In this document: positions 1-10,323 of the stretch, piece after piece
Layout: each line of letters starts with the position of its first letter
Position numbering within the stretch: position 1 is the stretch's first letter
Source of the DNA: Scedosporium boydii
Taxonomy: Eukaryota; Ascomycota; Sordariomycetes; Microascales; Microascaceae
Assembly: GCA_002221725.1 (NCBI GenBank)
Contig: NJFT01000043.1
Span: 162,096-226,095 of the forward strand
Length of the DNA: 64,000 bases
Reading direction: 5' to 3'
Notes under the pieces: generated by a model
The model's input: the letters and a program-made list of their open reading frames with translations, nothing else
Database searches by the model: none
What the model was told of the DNA's origin: nothing
Position numbers and translations under genes: made by a program

Positions 1-1764
1 GTAGTTAACAATTCACCCATTAGCTGCAACAAATCCAAGCAGACATAGACTGGAAGAGAGTCAAAACAAGAGGGCAAAAAGGACTTACTCGAACTAAAAC
101 AAGCGTGTGGCCGCGTATGTAAATCTCCAACATGTGGCGATAATACTCCACAGCTCGATTCAGAGGCCAAAAGTGCTTACGCGCGAGCTGATCGAGGGGC
201 TCGTCATCCTCCATATACGAGTACATCCACTGATTCTCGGCCGGATACAGGTGGACTAGAGCCCGTTGCTTCATATCAGACAGGGTCTGGATGACAGGCT
301 CTGGGAGAGGAGCCTCGAGGGCCGCGCCAGCATCTAACAACAAGTTGTAGAGATGCTCGTGATGTCCGTCAAGTTCGAGTCTGGAAAGGGGAGGGTCATG
401 GTATTCATTCAAATAATCCAGGAAGTCCTGGTAACTTGTATCATGAGGCGAGAAGGAGTCATCGACCACCTGCGCGGATGGAGGACCAATCGCGTACCCG
501 TGAATCGCCATCATGGTAGGCTCGCTGGAGAAGATTTTGAAGTGGAAGTCAAGAAAGTCATGCTCGAGGACATCGAAATCATCTCGCGCCCAGATGAGCC
601 GATCCGTCATCATCATGGACGTCTGTGGCAACGAATTCGGTTAGCTCCGAGATAGAAGGGCTTTTGTGGGCATGCTCCTCACCATGTGTATCAACTCCGT
701 GAGATTGATTTCCGCCGGCTCCGGGTATCCGACCTGAACGGTGGAACTGATAACACCATTGACCAATGATGCAGGCTCCGCCCGAGTCATTCGCTCCTGA
801 TACAAAGCAATACTATCAAGAATGAAATTCTTGGGGATATCAAGCACGGGGCCTGCATCGTCGTTTACCTGAATGATTGTGGCTTCGTTGAGGCGAGTCA
901 CAGCCCCTTGAATATAGTCGAGGCAGAACGCGGAGATCGGGTTCGCAATGGCGGGTGGGATGGGCTCTGCATTCAAGAGAGCATCTCGACGACGCGCGAC
1001 CTCCTTGCCCAATACGGTGTCTAGGTGTCCTACCAGCTGCGCATGGTGCAGCGGAAGGATATTCTGGCTGTGCGATTTGATGAGCAAGGGAATAAAAATC
1101 CTCTTGCGTCGGTGAGTGCGAACTACGCCGATGCAACCAAGGCGCTGTTCGAGACGAGCGGATACTAATCCGTTCACGGTAAGATGCACCGCGGGCGCAT
1201 TGTCAAACTGCTCATCCAAGACCTACTCTAGTGAGTAGAATAACCTAGCGCAATACTCGTCGGTGACATGCTTGACGAGAGTGTCGTAGAAGAGCATTTC
1301 ATCGTCACGAATTTCCCCGAGGGGCTTCACCTTGACAGCAGGGAGAGACCTGTTGGTGGTTGATCCAGTAGGTACAGGGTGAGGACCGGGAGGTGCCACC
1401 CCTAGTCGAGGTTACCACGGTTAGCATATCCCGTGTTTTCTCGGGTGTAGACAACAAGAAGGGGCAGACCAAGTGAGAACAGAGTGCTTACCTTGAAGTG
1501 CCTTGACAATGTCACGCCTGTATTTCTGGAAGACCTCGTCCTCTACCTCCATGAGGTCGTTGACGAAATCCATGACGAAATCCATCGTTTTGGCAATACG
1601 CCAGAGTGCGGTAGAGAAAACTGTCACTCCGGGTTGATTAGGCTTGGCTCGACGGACGCCGCGAGCTAGGTTGGAGGGGAGGGCGTACCACACGGAACCC
1701 TCGATAGAGAGGATGTGAGTTCAGGAAACAATGTGATGCCAAATGGGCGTGAAAGGTGTATACC
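1..1764 (-). pseudogene. Unrecognised multi-exon gene, partial at the left edge, with an in-frame stop
   Basis: I do not recognise the family. Three exons join in frame on the minus strand: up to 1492, then 1401-683, then 622-89. Donors are GTAAGC, GTGAGG and GTAAGT; acceptors are CTAG and CACAG. The last donor at 88 shows that the gene continues beyond the window. The protein looks cytosolic, with no signal peptide or membrane segment. Two things argue that the copy is broken. TAG at 1223-1225 interrupts exon 2 in a stretch that is otherwise coding-like on both sides, and no intron with usable splice sites removes it in frame. A 5' exon (about 1930-1764) looks coding but does not join in phase to the exon ending at 1492. 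TAG could derive from CAG by a single C-to-T change. A sequencing error or an unusual intron remains possible. Confidence 0.45.
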
Positions 1765-2512
1765 TATAGACAGTTATACGCGGGGGATAAAGCTCGACTT
1801 GGCTAACCAGGACGCGCAAAGCCTGTGAGTGGAATTCAGCCAAGGTCTGGGGAAACGCGTCGGGGTGGTTGAGAATCGAGGATCTGAGAAACAGATGTCG
1901 AAGAAGCGCGAGGGAAAAACAAAACAAGGTTTGGGAACATGGTGGAGGTTTTTATACACAGGGCAAGGGGTGCACGACATAATCACAGAAAGAATAAGGA
2001 TGCTCAAGGGTTTCGCGAGACAGGGGAGGGGAGTGAGAGAGTGAGAGGCTGTTGTGGTGTGCAAAAGACAGCAGGCTAACATGAAGACTAACACGAACAA
2101 ACAATAGATCATGAGGGAGAAGGGGACAGAGAAAAGATTAAAGACAACAAGGTGTTTCGTGTTGCAATCTCTATTTTTTTATGTTCCATTAGTAGGTACG
2201 TGTTAGTGCCCGTACGGAGCCGCCCCCGGTAATTTTTAAACAGATCCTTCAACGCCCACAGCCTATGCGGTCTAAGATGATACACAACCCAAAGTAATGT
2301 ACAAGATGACGGGAGTAGAGAGGATAAGAGAGAATGTAACTGCTTGCCGAATGTCGGCGCAGCGTGGGCCGTATTCCAAGATTGGGGGGTGCCAAAACGC
2401 ACTCCGAGGTGAGAATAGAACCACCCTTTTGCGCTTGGAACCGAAACGTGTGACGGAGGGAAAGCCATCAATATTGATGTGTAAAATTGTACGCCATGTT
2501 GCTTGGCTTTGA

Positions 2513-3288
2513 TCACAGGGCTACTTCGGCCTTCTTCTCGTCTTCGGGGGAGAAGATTTCTCTCACGACCTAGAGTCGCACAGTTAGTGACACACGAGTT
2601 GGCCAGCGGAGTGCATGAGTGAATGCACCCGTCAAGGAGTGAGGTGTAGACATACCGCCCAGCCAGCAGCGGCCGTACCGACGACAGCGCCAGAGACCAG
2701 CATGGGTTTGATGCCCTTGGTGCTACGGAACGCCATTCCGCTAAGAGCGCCGGCAAGAACGACGTTCGCCGCGTCATCCTTGCCCCGTAGATATCCGATG
2801 TAGGAGTTGATGAAGTTGTATCCAATCGCTATTACACCGCAAGAGTTTCCAAGGAAAGGACCTCGTCGCGTGACTGCGTTAAGGACCGAGTTGAGCCGCA
2901 ACTTGGGAGGCTGGCCGTGGGATCTCCTCAAACCCTCTTGCAGACCCCACGCGCCTCCTATTCCTAGCGCGGTTACGTATGTGACACCGGTACCGTAGCA
3001 AAGATCGTCGAAGAAACCTCGAGAAGGGACGACAGTGTGGCCCTCGGCAAGGGCAGTGTCATCCAACGAGAGGTACTCAATGGTATCCTTATCGAGACCA
3101 GCGAGAGGATGTAATGAAGAGGGGTCGGCAAAGGCGGATGGCTTGAGGAAGGCCTCGACACCCTGGCCTTCTGTAGGATCGAATGCCGCCGTCGTGGGAT
3201 ACGAGGGGGGTGGAGGTGTGGTGGTCTGGGATTGCGGCTTTGGCTGGGACTTGCGCCCCGTGAAGGTATCCCAGATCGAGGAGGACAT
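2513..3288 (-). CDS. TIM23: Mitochondrial inner-membrane import translocase subunit Tim23
   Basis: Tim23 forms the channel core of the TIM23 complex, which moves presequence proteins across the inner mitochondrial membrane. Two exons, 3288-2656 and 2569-2513, encode 229 residues. The intron has donor GTATGT and acceptor CTAG and joins in phase 0. The N-terminal third is hydrophilic and Pro/Gln-rich, facing the intermembrane space by family knowledge. It is followed by the conserved LAGLDK motif (about residue 63), the SRGFFDDLCYGTG block and Tim17/22/23-type hydrophobic segments rich in glycine (GIGGAWG, KRGPFLGN-like RRGPFLGN, GALSGMAFRSTKGIKPM). Length is normal for the family. The short second exon supplies the charged tail ending in KKAEVAL. 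Confidence in identity is high; the last exon rests on splice logic. Confidence 0.93.
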
Positions 3289-5224
3289 GTTGGCTGAGGT
3301 TATATTAGGGTATATTCTTTGGTGGGGTCAATGGGTACCTCTTGTCCGTCGTCGGGATCCTGCGAATGATGAGGGAGGAGCTCTGAAGCTTCAAATCTGC
3401 GTCGCGACATGAGGTTCCCGGAGACCGAAGGAAAGAAAAGAAAAAAAAGTTCTTTTCAGCGAGTTGTACCGATAAACTTCCGTCATTGGCATTGGCCCGT
3501 GCATGGCGCAGCTGGCATGGAGTGTTGAGCAATGGAGTGTTCCCGAATATTCTTATGTAATCAGGTTCAGCCCCACCGCTCACCATCACCACAATATAAA
3601 AAAAAATTCAATCCGCCTTGAGGCTTTGGACTATTCTTTCTTCCTTTTCTCTCTCATCATCAGTTGGGTTGGTTCTCGACATCGTCAAATGTTGAGTTCC
3701 AATTTAACCTATGAGGGCTCCACTACGGTGGCTTGCTGAGGGTAGTCTTCGGGGATATTTATCTTTCGACAATAGAGTCTCCCTCCGTTCCCGGCCCCCT
3801 CGAGAAAACGCCATGTGAACACTCTTCCTATTCAGCCATTGACGTCTGGTCTTCCCAGGTTCTTGACTGTGGGGTGGTCTCAACATACTTTCTGCGCAAA
3901 TCTCATTTCTGTTGCGCCGTGCGCTTCGTGCCCGCCCTCTACGGTAGGAGAAGAGGGGTCTGATGAGCTTTTGGAACTCGAGAACCTCGGGCTTTGGACA
4001 AGAGAAAGAATGCCACTGTGAGACGCGTGTTGCTGTTGATTGCTTGCTTGCTAGTCGGAAAGGGAGACGAGAAAGCGCGCTGATACGCATATGTCTAAAC
4101 CACAAAGAACGCACGAAAGTAAAATTTGAAGAGCAACAACCGTAATTATCGCCAGCACTTCGTCTTGTTGGCTGCATCTCCGAGTTGTGGCATCTTTGTC
4201 AAGGTCCAAACAATGGCGGAGAATAGCCCGGCCGAGGTCTCGAGGTCGTAGATGATCCCGTCGTAACTGGCCGCTGGAATGGGGGTTGGGAGACTTACTC
4301 ATGCCTTTCGCATCACCTTTAAAGCTACTTTACCTCCCAAGTCGTAGGTGCAACGCGCTCGGTGACCGCGAACTCGATGAGCTTCTACATGGCCAACCAC
4401 CACTATTTCCGGCAGCCCGGCTATCCGGGGCTTGTCATGGACAATGGTAGTCTCGTTGTTCATGGTTCCGCAGCTCTTCTCAAATCTTGGCTCGCCGACA
4501 TTCCTCGCCTCCCAGGCTTCACGATGGACAGATGTACATCTACACAACCTCCGTCCCCGCTTCCACCTCCTCTGGGGCCATATTGAGGTTTTGATCAGCC
4601 GGGGCAGCTGGTTCGGCACCGCCTCAGTCTCGTGTTATATACCCCATCCTTAAAAGAGTTGTCCACTCCAGAATCGCATATTCTTGGTGGATTATTTCCG
4701 GGCTGGCTGTTCTAGATGAGAGTGTATTTCGAAAGGAGCCGGCTTGTAAACCACGAAGAAAAAATTATAAAAAATTAAAAAGAGAGACAGAAGAGACTGG
4801 TGTTGACAGTTTCTACTCAGAGTATGGAGAATGATGGCCTGGAATGCTCACCCTCACTACATAACCACAATGGCAGAACAGACTCGGAATTCCGCATATG
4901 GTCGTATCTAAAGAACAAATCTCAAGATCATGGCAAAATCAACCACTATCACCGTTGCCGTTTAGTTCCGTCAACCTGGGAACTTTGACAACGAAAAATT
5001 ACCATTTAAAGAATTATTCGAAAAGTAGGGTTGGAGCCGCCGAACTTCAACTTGCCAGTGGAGAAATCATCATTGCGGAGTGTGTAGGGAAGGGCTATTG
5101 ATTAATCTATTGACTAACTCAACTCAGTACGCCAAGGCTGAAATTAAGCAAAAGAACATTGAACTGTAACAATCTAGAGATAACGTAGTCCCGGATCCAC
5201 CATGTATGTAATCCTAACCCTCGT
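3289..5224. other. Intergenic, no supported gene
   Basis: This stretch lies between the TIM23 start and the NADH pyrophosphatase stop, both on the minus strand. It should hold the TIM23 promoter and the Nudix 3' end. Several overlapping short open frames exist but none matches a family I know. The only one with plausible codon use is 4362-4586 on the plus strand (74 codons), and it has no recognisable motif. I leave it unannotated. Confidence 0.5.
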
Positions 5225-6527
5225 TCACTCATGGTTCGCATAACCATCACAGATAGCAGTTATCAGCCTGTTCGCAATAGCCGTATGCGGAGGCAGAAGC
5301 AGAGTAGACTCCTTGTTTCCAGTTCCGTTAGCCGTATGCACGGTATCGAGACGAGTAGGTCTCTTGAGTGCCTGGCGAACTTCCTCCAATGGAATCCACT
5401 TCGCATCCTCCAACTCAGGGTCGTGGCCAAGATGAATATCCTCTCCATCAGGTAGCGCGGAAGCCACGGCGCCAATCATGAGACTCGCCGGGTACGGCCA
5501 AGGCTGGCTAGAATGCAGAACCACTCTTCCAACCTTGACACCACTCTCCTCCCATACTTCGCGGCGAACACCTTCTTCGACAGACTCGCCCGGTTCCAAG
5601 AACCCGGCAAGGGTACTGTAGAAGCCGGGTGGCCAGCGCTTTTGGCGGCCAAGAAGCATTTTCTTGCCGTCGGCGGACACAACAGCCGCGATCATGGTCG
5701 GGTCTGACCGAGGGAAACTAATGTTGGTGATGCCGTTTCGCGTCGGGCAATCCTTTCGGGCTTGAGCAATGCCGGTGCCGTTACGATCCGTGGGAGGGCA
5801 GACACGCTTGTAACCCCCATAGATAGGCATGGTAGGGCAACCGCACCCGGCGCAAAACTGGTTTCGTAGGTTCCAATCCACTATGCCCCTAGCTTGTCCG
5901 TACATGGCCGCTGTACTGAAAGTTAGAATATAAGGTCAAAGAATGGCAAGACGATAAAGAAGAAGATAAAGAAAAAAGAGACGTACCAAAATGGGCATGG
6001 ATGGTATTCTGCCTTGTTGCTCGCAGGAAAGTTGACCCATCTTGGGTGAGCCTGTCGACCAGGGTTCGCGCGACATCTGCAAATGAACCGCGCGGAGTGA
6101 TATCGACAGCAAACCACGGGCGGCCTCGGAAGATGCGATGTCGAAACTCGGACTCGGTATCCTCCCAAATTCCAAGAAAGATAATAAGAGGCTTAGTCAC
6201 CGCAGAGTCAAATGCATTTACCAGATCCTTCTCAGAAGAGCCAAACGGATCAGGTCCCGTAATGGGAAGAACATCATCCCGACGAACGGCCTTGATGGTG
6301 GCCGAATCATGAACAAGAGGGGCAAAGTCATCAAGGACCATGAATTGCGCATCGGCAGAAGCAAACGCAGCAGAGAGAAAGCCGTGGTCCTCTCGGAGGA
6401 AGGAAACCCTGTTGAGGGGGCTCCCGGAATAATAGTTTGTTAGTCCCGGGCCGAATTTCTTGGACAGCGCCGAGCCATCGTCGTCGTGCACCCGCGCAAG
6501 TACGGGATGCTCAGTGAGGTCAGCCAT
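5225..6527 (-). CDS. NPY1: NADH pyrophosphatase, Nudix hydrolase (Npy1/NUDT12 type)
   Basis: This enzyme hydrolyses NADH to NMNH and AMP and may also act on oxidised NAD-type dinucleotides or NAD-capped RNA, by family knowledge. Exons 6527-5987 and 5910-5225 give 408 residues; the intron has donor GTACGT and acceptor TACAG, phase 1. The second exon carries a Cys-rich zinc ribbon (FCAGCGCP near residues 199-206, then CP and DCP). The Nudix box GFLEPGESVEEGVRREVWEE follows from about residue 283 with the metal-binding REVWEE glutamates intact. The SQPWPYP motif (about 315-321), which marks the NADH-specific branch of the superfamily, comes after it. The N-terminal half is the usual less conserved domain. 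In yeast the enzyme is peroxisomal; the C-terminus here ends YANHE, which is not a clear PTS1 signal, so location is open. The ATG lies in a good position with no competing upstream in-frame start. Confidence 0.93.
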
Positions 6528-7981
6528 GCCGAAATATCTACCGACTGTCTCGTCTTGGTATTAGGAGATGGAGACGAGAGAAGAAAATTAGGAGATCTGG
6601 CGGTGAAGGCTAGAAAAGAGAGGACAGAGATAGACACTAGAATTTCTAGTCTGGGTCTGAACTATAGACTTGCCCCACGAGTCAAATTCCAAACGAGCCC
6701 TTCGAGTCTAACGAGATAGGACCCCTATTTTAGAGTATATCCTTTTGGACTTTCTGGAAATCGAGAAATGAAAGTGATTGTGCGAGGATGAGAGCGAGGG
6801 GGATCAGCGTCGGACTTATGAGTCTTAGGGCAACCGGTCAGAGAGGGCTGGCTTGGAAGCAGGCCGAAGCGTCGGGGAGCAAGACGATATCGGCCACGTC
6901 AAACAGTAGCAGTGCCCAATCGAGTGTCACTACCTGTGCTGTATGTGCTGTATGCAAAAGAGCTGTGAGGCCCGATCCAGGTTTTGAGATGTGGCGTTTG
7001 GCGTCCAGATGTTTATCGACGTTGTACAGATGCTGGTCTGTCCTAGGTATGACATGGCATTCTGTCCCTGGATCCAGCAAGGCGTCTCGAAGCGGTAAAT
7101 AACCCAACAATTCGCCTCGACTATTGCAGAGGGGTAATTTCCTCGCTCCTCACTCTAGCGCAATTGTCTTTCGTCTTATGGTGGGCTCTTGATTAGAAAC
7201 CCATCGGTTAGCAAATGACAGAAGCCGGAGGCTTCGGCCGGCACAAATGCTGATTCTGTGTAAGGGTTGTACTCAAGATGTACAATTCTGGGCATGTAAA
7301 GTGGCCTGGATTTCATGGTAGCCGCAAGTATTAGTTCGGATCGGAACTTCGGAATGATTCTCTCATCGACCATCAAGATTTGTTAATACATCAGAGGGCA
7401 CACTCGAGTTGCGCTTGGGACGTCGCCTCTGCGTACCATTTCGAGTTAGACCAGCATTGCCCTCGAGGGCGGGGTGCTTGAGTCTAGACTCAAGAGCACA
7501 TGAGCGGCTTGAATGGTCCTGCAGGCGGTGTCGTGAAGAGGTACGCCTCGGTGATTTCGATCTTGAGCATCCAGTGTCTGTCGACATGGATGTGTAACAA
7601 TTGAAGTCCCCCCAAGCCCAGAATATAATTAGTAATTGGCAACGCTCGTTCAAAGTTGCGATTTCCCGTCCAACAACAATCCACAGTAGAGCGCCGTTTT
7701 GCCTCGGAGACGTCAAAGTCACTGCCACTAGTACATCGAGACATCAGTACGAAGTACTTTGAATTGAATATCGAACCTCAAGGTCGGATTTGCATTATCC
7801 CGACGCTCAAGATCCCACCCACAACCACCACTACAGCCGCATTGAGTCTATCTCTCAGCAGCTGCAAGCTTCTCTCGCCCGGCCACCAATCTCCTGCACC
7901 TTTCGGGCATCCTCTAAGAACCAGCGTTTGACCGCCTCGTGCTGTGGTCTTATCGGCCCCCCTGCCCCCAAGAGCTTGCCA
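6528..7981. promoter_or_regulatory. Divergent promoter region between NPY1 and the sirtuin
   Basis: About 1.45 kb lies between two divergent start codons. No open frame in it is convincing. It holds one exact TACGAAGTA nonamer at 7748-7756. The stretch 7790-7981 is open in the sirtuin frame but reads like a His/Ser/Pro-rich leader and is more likely 5' UTR or transit-peptide leader than core protein. Confidence 0.5.
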
Positions 7982-9163
7982 ATGCGGATTCCATATCGAG
8001 ATCCCCTTCCGCCACCAACCATCATTCCAAGATCAGCCACCACATTACAGTCTGCCGTCGCCGCTCTTCTACAGTTCCTAAATACACCGCCTCCGAATGG
8101 ACTCCCGGATTCAACGGTAGTCCTCTCCGGAGCCGGACTTTCTGTAGCCAGCGGGCTGGCAGACTACCGTGGAGTGAACGGCACCTATCGCGTCAACAAA
8201 TCCTACCGACCAATCTACCACAATGAGTTCATGGCAAACCACGCCTTTCGGCAGAGGTACTGGGCTCGCAGTTTCTTGGGCTGGTCCTCGCTCCATAAGG
8301 CGACACCAAATGCCGGCCACTACGCAATTCGAGATCTCGGCCAGCTCGGCTTGGTAAATCATGTTATTACACAAAATGTCGATTCATTCCATTCTACGGC
8401 ACACCCTCATCTTCCAACAGTAGAGTTACATGGCTACCTCCGCTCGACAGTTTGCATGACTTGTCGCGAGGAGTTTTCTCGTGACGCCTTCCAGCACGAA
8501 TTAGCCCGGCTTAATCCGGCGTGGCATGCTTTCCTGATAGAAGCTGTAGCGTCGGGAGCGCTAGATACAGAGGTTCCTCATCACTCAAGGGCCAAAGGTT
8601 TAAGAACGAATCCAGACGGCGACGTTGATCTCGCCGATGCCCCATACACCACCTTTAGATACCCTCCGTGTCCCAACTGTCTAGCAGAATCTCCTAGGTT
8701 ATTCCGCAGTCAAAATTTGCTCATCGAAACGGACGAGGACGGTGCTTGGAAGCCGGGCAGCACCGCGGGCATTTTAAAGCCGGCTGTAATCATGTTTGGC
8801 GAGAGTATCCCCAAAAGAGTGAAGCTCGTGGCCGAAGAAGCTATTGACAAGGCTGGGCGTTTACTCGTCCTCGGTACGTCGCTTGCTACTGGCTCGGCAT
8901 GGATGTTGGCACGAAGGGCCAAGCAACGAGGAATGCCCATCGCAGTTATCAACATCGGTGGGATCCGAGGTGAGGAGTTCTTCTTTTCCGAGGTGGATCA
9001 ACAGCAGCCTGGAAACGAGGGTGTAAGAGTGGAGTTGGCGACGGACGAGCTGTTGCCCGCCCTGGTGGATCAGTTAAAACAACGATCGGACCTGGCAAGT
9101 TCCCACGAGAAGTGTACACTAGAGTTGAACAATTCTGCTGTATTTAAGGATATGCTGTCGTAG
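7982..9163 (+). CDS. NAD-dependent protein deacylase, class II sirtuin (SIRT4-like)
   Basis: Sir2-family enzymes remove acyl groups from lysine, or transfer ADP-ribose, at the expense of NAD. This protein is intronless, 393 residues from the ATG at 7982. The NAD-binding GAGLS motif starts at residue 50 and continues as ASGLADYRG. TQNVDSFH spans 130-137 and the catalytic histidine is H150 in ELHG. A structural zinc site is formed by C158/C161 and C230/C233. Later motifs FGESIP, LGTSLATGSAW and INIGG are all present. GVNGTYR after the DYRG motif and the TQNVDSFH form fit class II mitochondrial sirtuins. An alternative ATG at 7790 would add 64 residues, but that leader is low in complexity and unlike the family; it might instead encode a transit peptide. 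The 3' end lies 61 bases from the stop of the convergent neighbour. Confidence 0.92.
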   Translation: MRIPYRDPLPPPTIIPRSATTLQSAVAALLQFLNTPPPNGLPDSTVVLSGAGLSVASGLADYRGVNGTYRVNKSYRPIYHNEFMANHAFRQRYWARSFLGWSSLHKATPNAGHYAIRDLGQLGLVNHVITQNVDSFHSTAHPHLPTVELHGYLRSTVCMTCREEFSRDAFQHELARLNPAWHAFLIEAVASGALDTEVPHHSRAKGLRTNPDGDVDLADAPYTTFRYPPCPNCLAESPRLFRSQNLLIETDEDGAWKPGSTAGILKPAVIMFGESIPKRVKLVAEEAIDKAGRLLVLGTSLATGSAWMLARRAKQRGMPIAVINIGGIRGEEFFFSEVDQQQPGNEGVRVELATDELLPALVDQLKQRSDLASSHEKCTLELNNSAVFKDMLS

Positions 9164-9224
9164 ATTATAGTTGATTGAGGATCGCTCCCGAATAAATCTT
9201 TTGTATATTCGTCAGGCACAAGCC

Positions 9225-9909
9225 TCAATAGAAGCTCGACCTGCTAATTTTGCTTGGTTTTGTTGTGGTGGAACTTGAGGGTGTGGGGGTTGGTGTCGAC
9301 TCGACGGCGTCTTCCATTTTAGGAGTCTCGGCGGGCTTCGATTCCTTTTGCTTCCGCGAGTCTTGGTGCGCATTATCCTTCTCGATATCACGCAGCACTA
9401 TCGCCAGTTTGTGTAAGTATATGCCAGAGGTCTCGATGAACAGGCTTGGGGCAACCGCAATCGAACATGTGTGACTTACTCTCTTCCCACTCCTTCTCCC
9501 TCGCAGGGTCTCCTGTCCCAAGAACCTGTTCCACGTCGACCTTCTCTCCACGCTGTAGTTTCTCAACCACTTCGCGCAAGAGGCCAATCCGGGTGTCAGA
9601 TTGGCGCACGAAATTGGCATGGCCAGTCTTGACGGCGATCATATTGATGGACATGGATCCGATCAAGAGAAAGGTGACGATGAAGAAGGTTGCTGGGTTC
9701 CATCCTTTAGACTTCGTCTTGGCGAGCTGGGCTCGGTTCTCTTTCCGGAAAGGTTTCGGGATGAGAGAAGTCCAGAACGATGCCTGCGTCACGGAAGGGA
9801 GGGAGCTGTCGCATCGCACTTGGATGAGAGAGGGAGATCTCGATGCGGCGATTGAAAGCTGGTAAGGCGCTGGCCGAACCAAGAGCCTCCGTACCGCTAT
9901 TCTGTGCAT
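9225..9909 (-). CDS. Small one-pass mitochondrial-type membrane protein, DUF5321-like
   Basis: Exons 9909-9480 and 9397-9225 join across an intron with donor GTAAGT and acceptor GATAG, giving 200 residues. The start chosen is the ATG at 9909 because the protein then begins MHRIAVRRLLVRPAPY, an arginine-rich amphipathic leader that suggests mitochondrial import. A single hydrophobic segment (NPATFFIVTFLLIGSMSINMI) lies in the middle. It is followed by a helical region (RIGLLREVVEKLQRGEKVDVEQVLGTGD) and a Ser/Thr/Pro-rich tail. The layout fits the fungal DUF5321 family of unknown function; that assignment is from memory of the pattern and not from a search. The gene is convergent with the sirtuin and divergent from separase. 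Confidence 0.8.
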
Positions 9910-10323
9910 GGCTGTTACGTGAGATGGAACTTGGTATAGCCAAAGACCTTTTGTTTGAGCAATTGCGAGAAAATGAACTGGGTTTCCCAAATTTTCGACC
10001 TCAAACCAGACCTTCCGCTGCCTTCCGGGCTTCGCGGGCGGCTGTACCCGAGTGGATGGCGGTTGGTTACCCCTGGCAACTGCCGATGTTTAGCCAGCCG
10101 ACATCAATGCCATTGTCAAAACGCACGTACCATTCTTTGGTGGCAGCAGCAACTTCAGCTGTGGACATCAACTCTAGATGCTCAAATTTCCAATTGCAAG
10201 TTCACAGCAGCATTTTTGCATTCTCGTCAGTTTTCTTCCTTTTAGTCTGCTTTTGGGCTATGCGAACGACCGAATACTGCTTGTGATGGTATGTTTTAAT
10301 GACGAACTTATAACACCTACCCA
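9910..10323. promoter_or_regulatory. Shared divergent promoter, small membrane protein / separase
   Basis: These 414 bases separate two divergent start codons, so they must hold both core promoters and 5' UTRs. I see no strong TATA box and no other gene. Confidence 0.45.

Noticed and set aside
4362..4586. Plus-strand frame of 74 codons with plausible codon use
   Set aside because: No motif, no partner exon and an equally open frame on the other strand; not enough to call a gene.
7790..7981. Upstream in-frame ATG for the sirtuin
   Set aside because: The added 64 residues are low in complexity and unlike the family core; the ATG at 7982 gives the expected protein. Kept only as an alternative.
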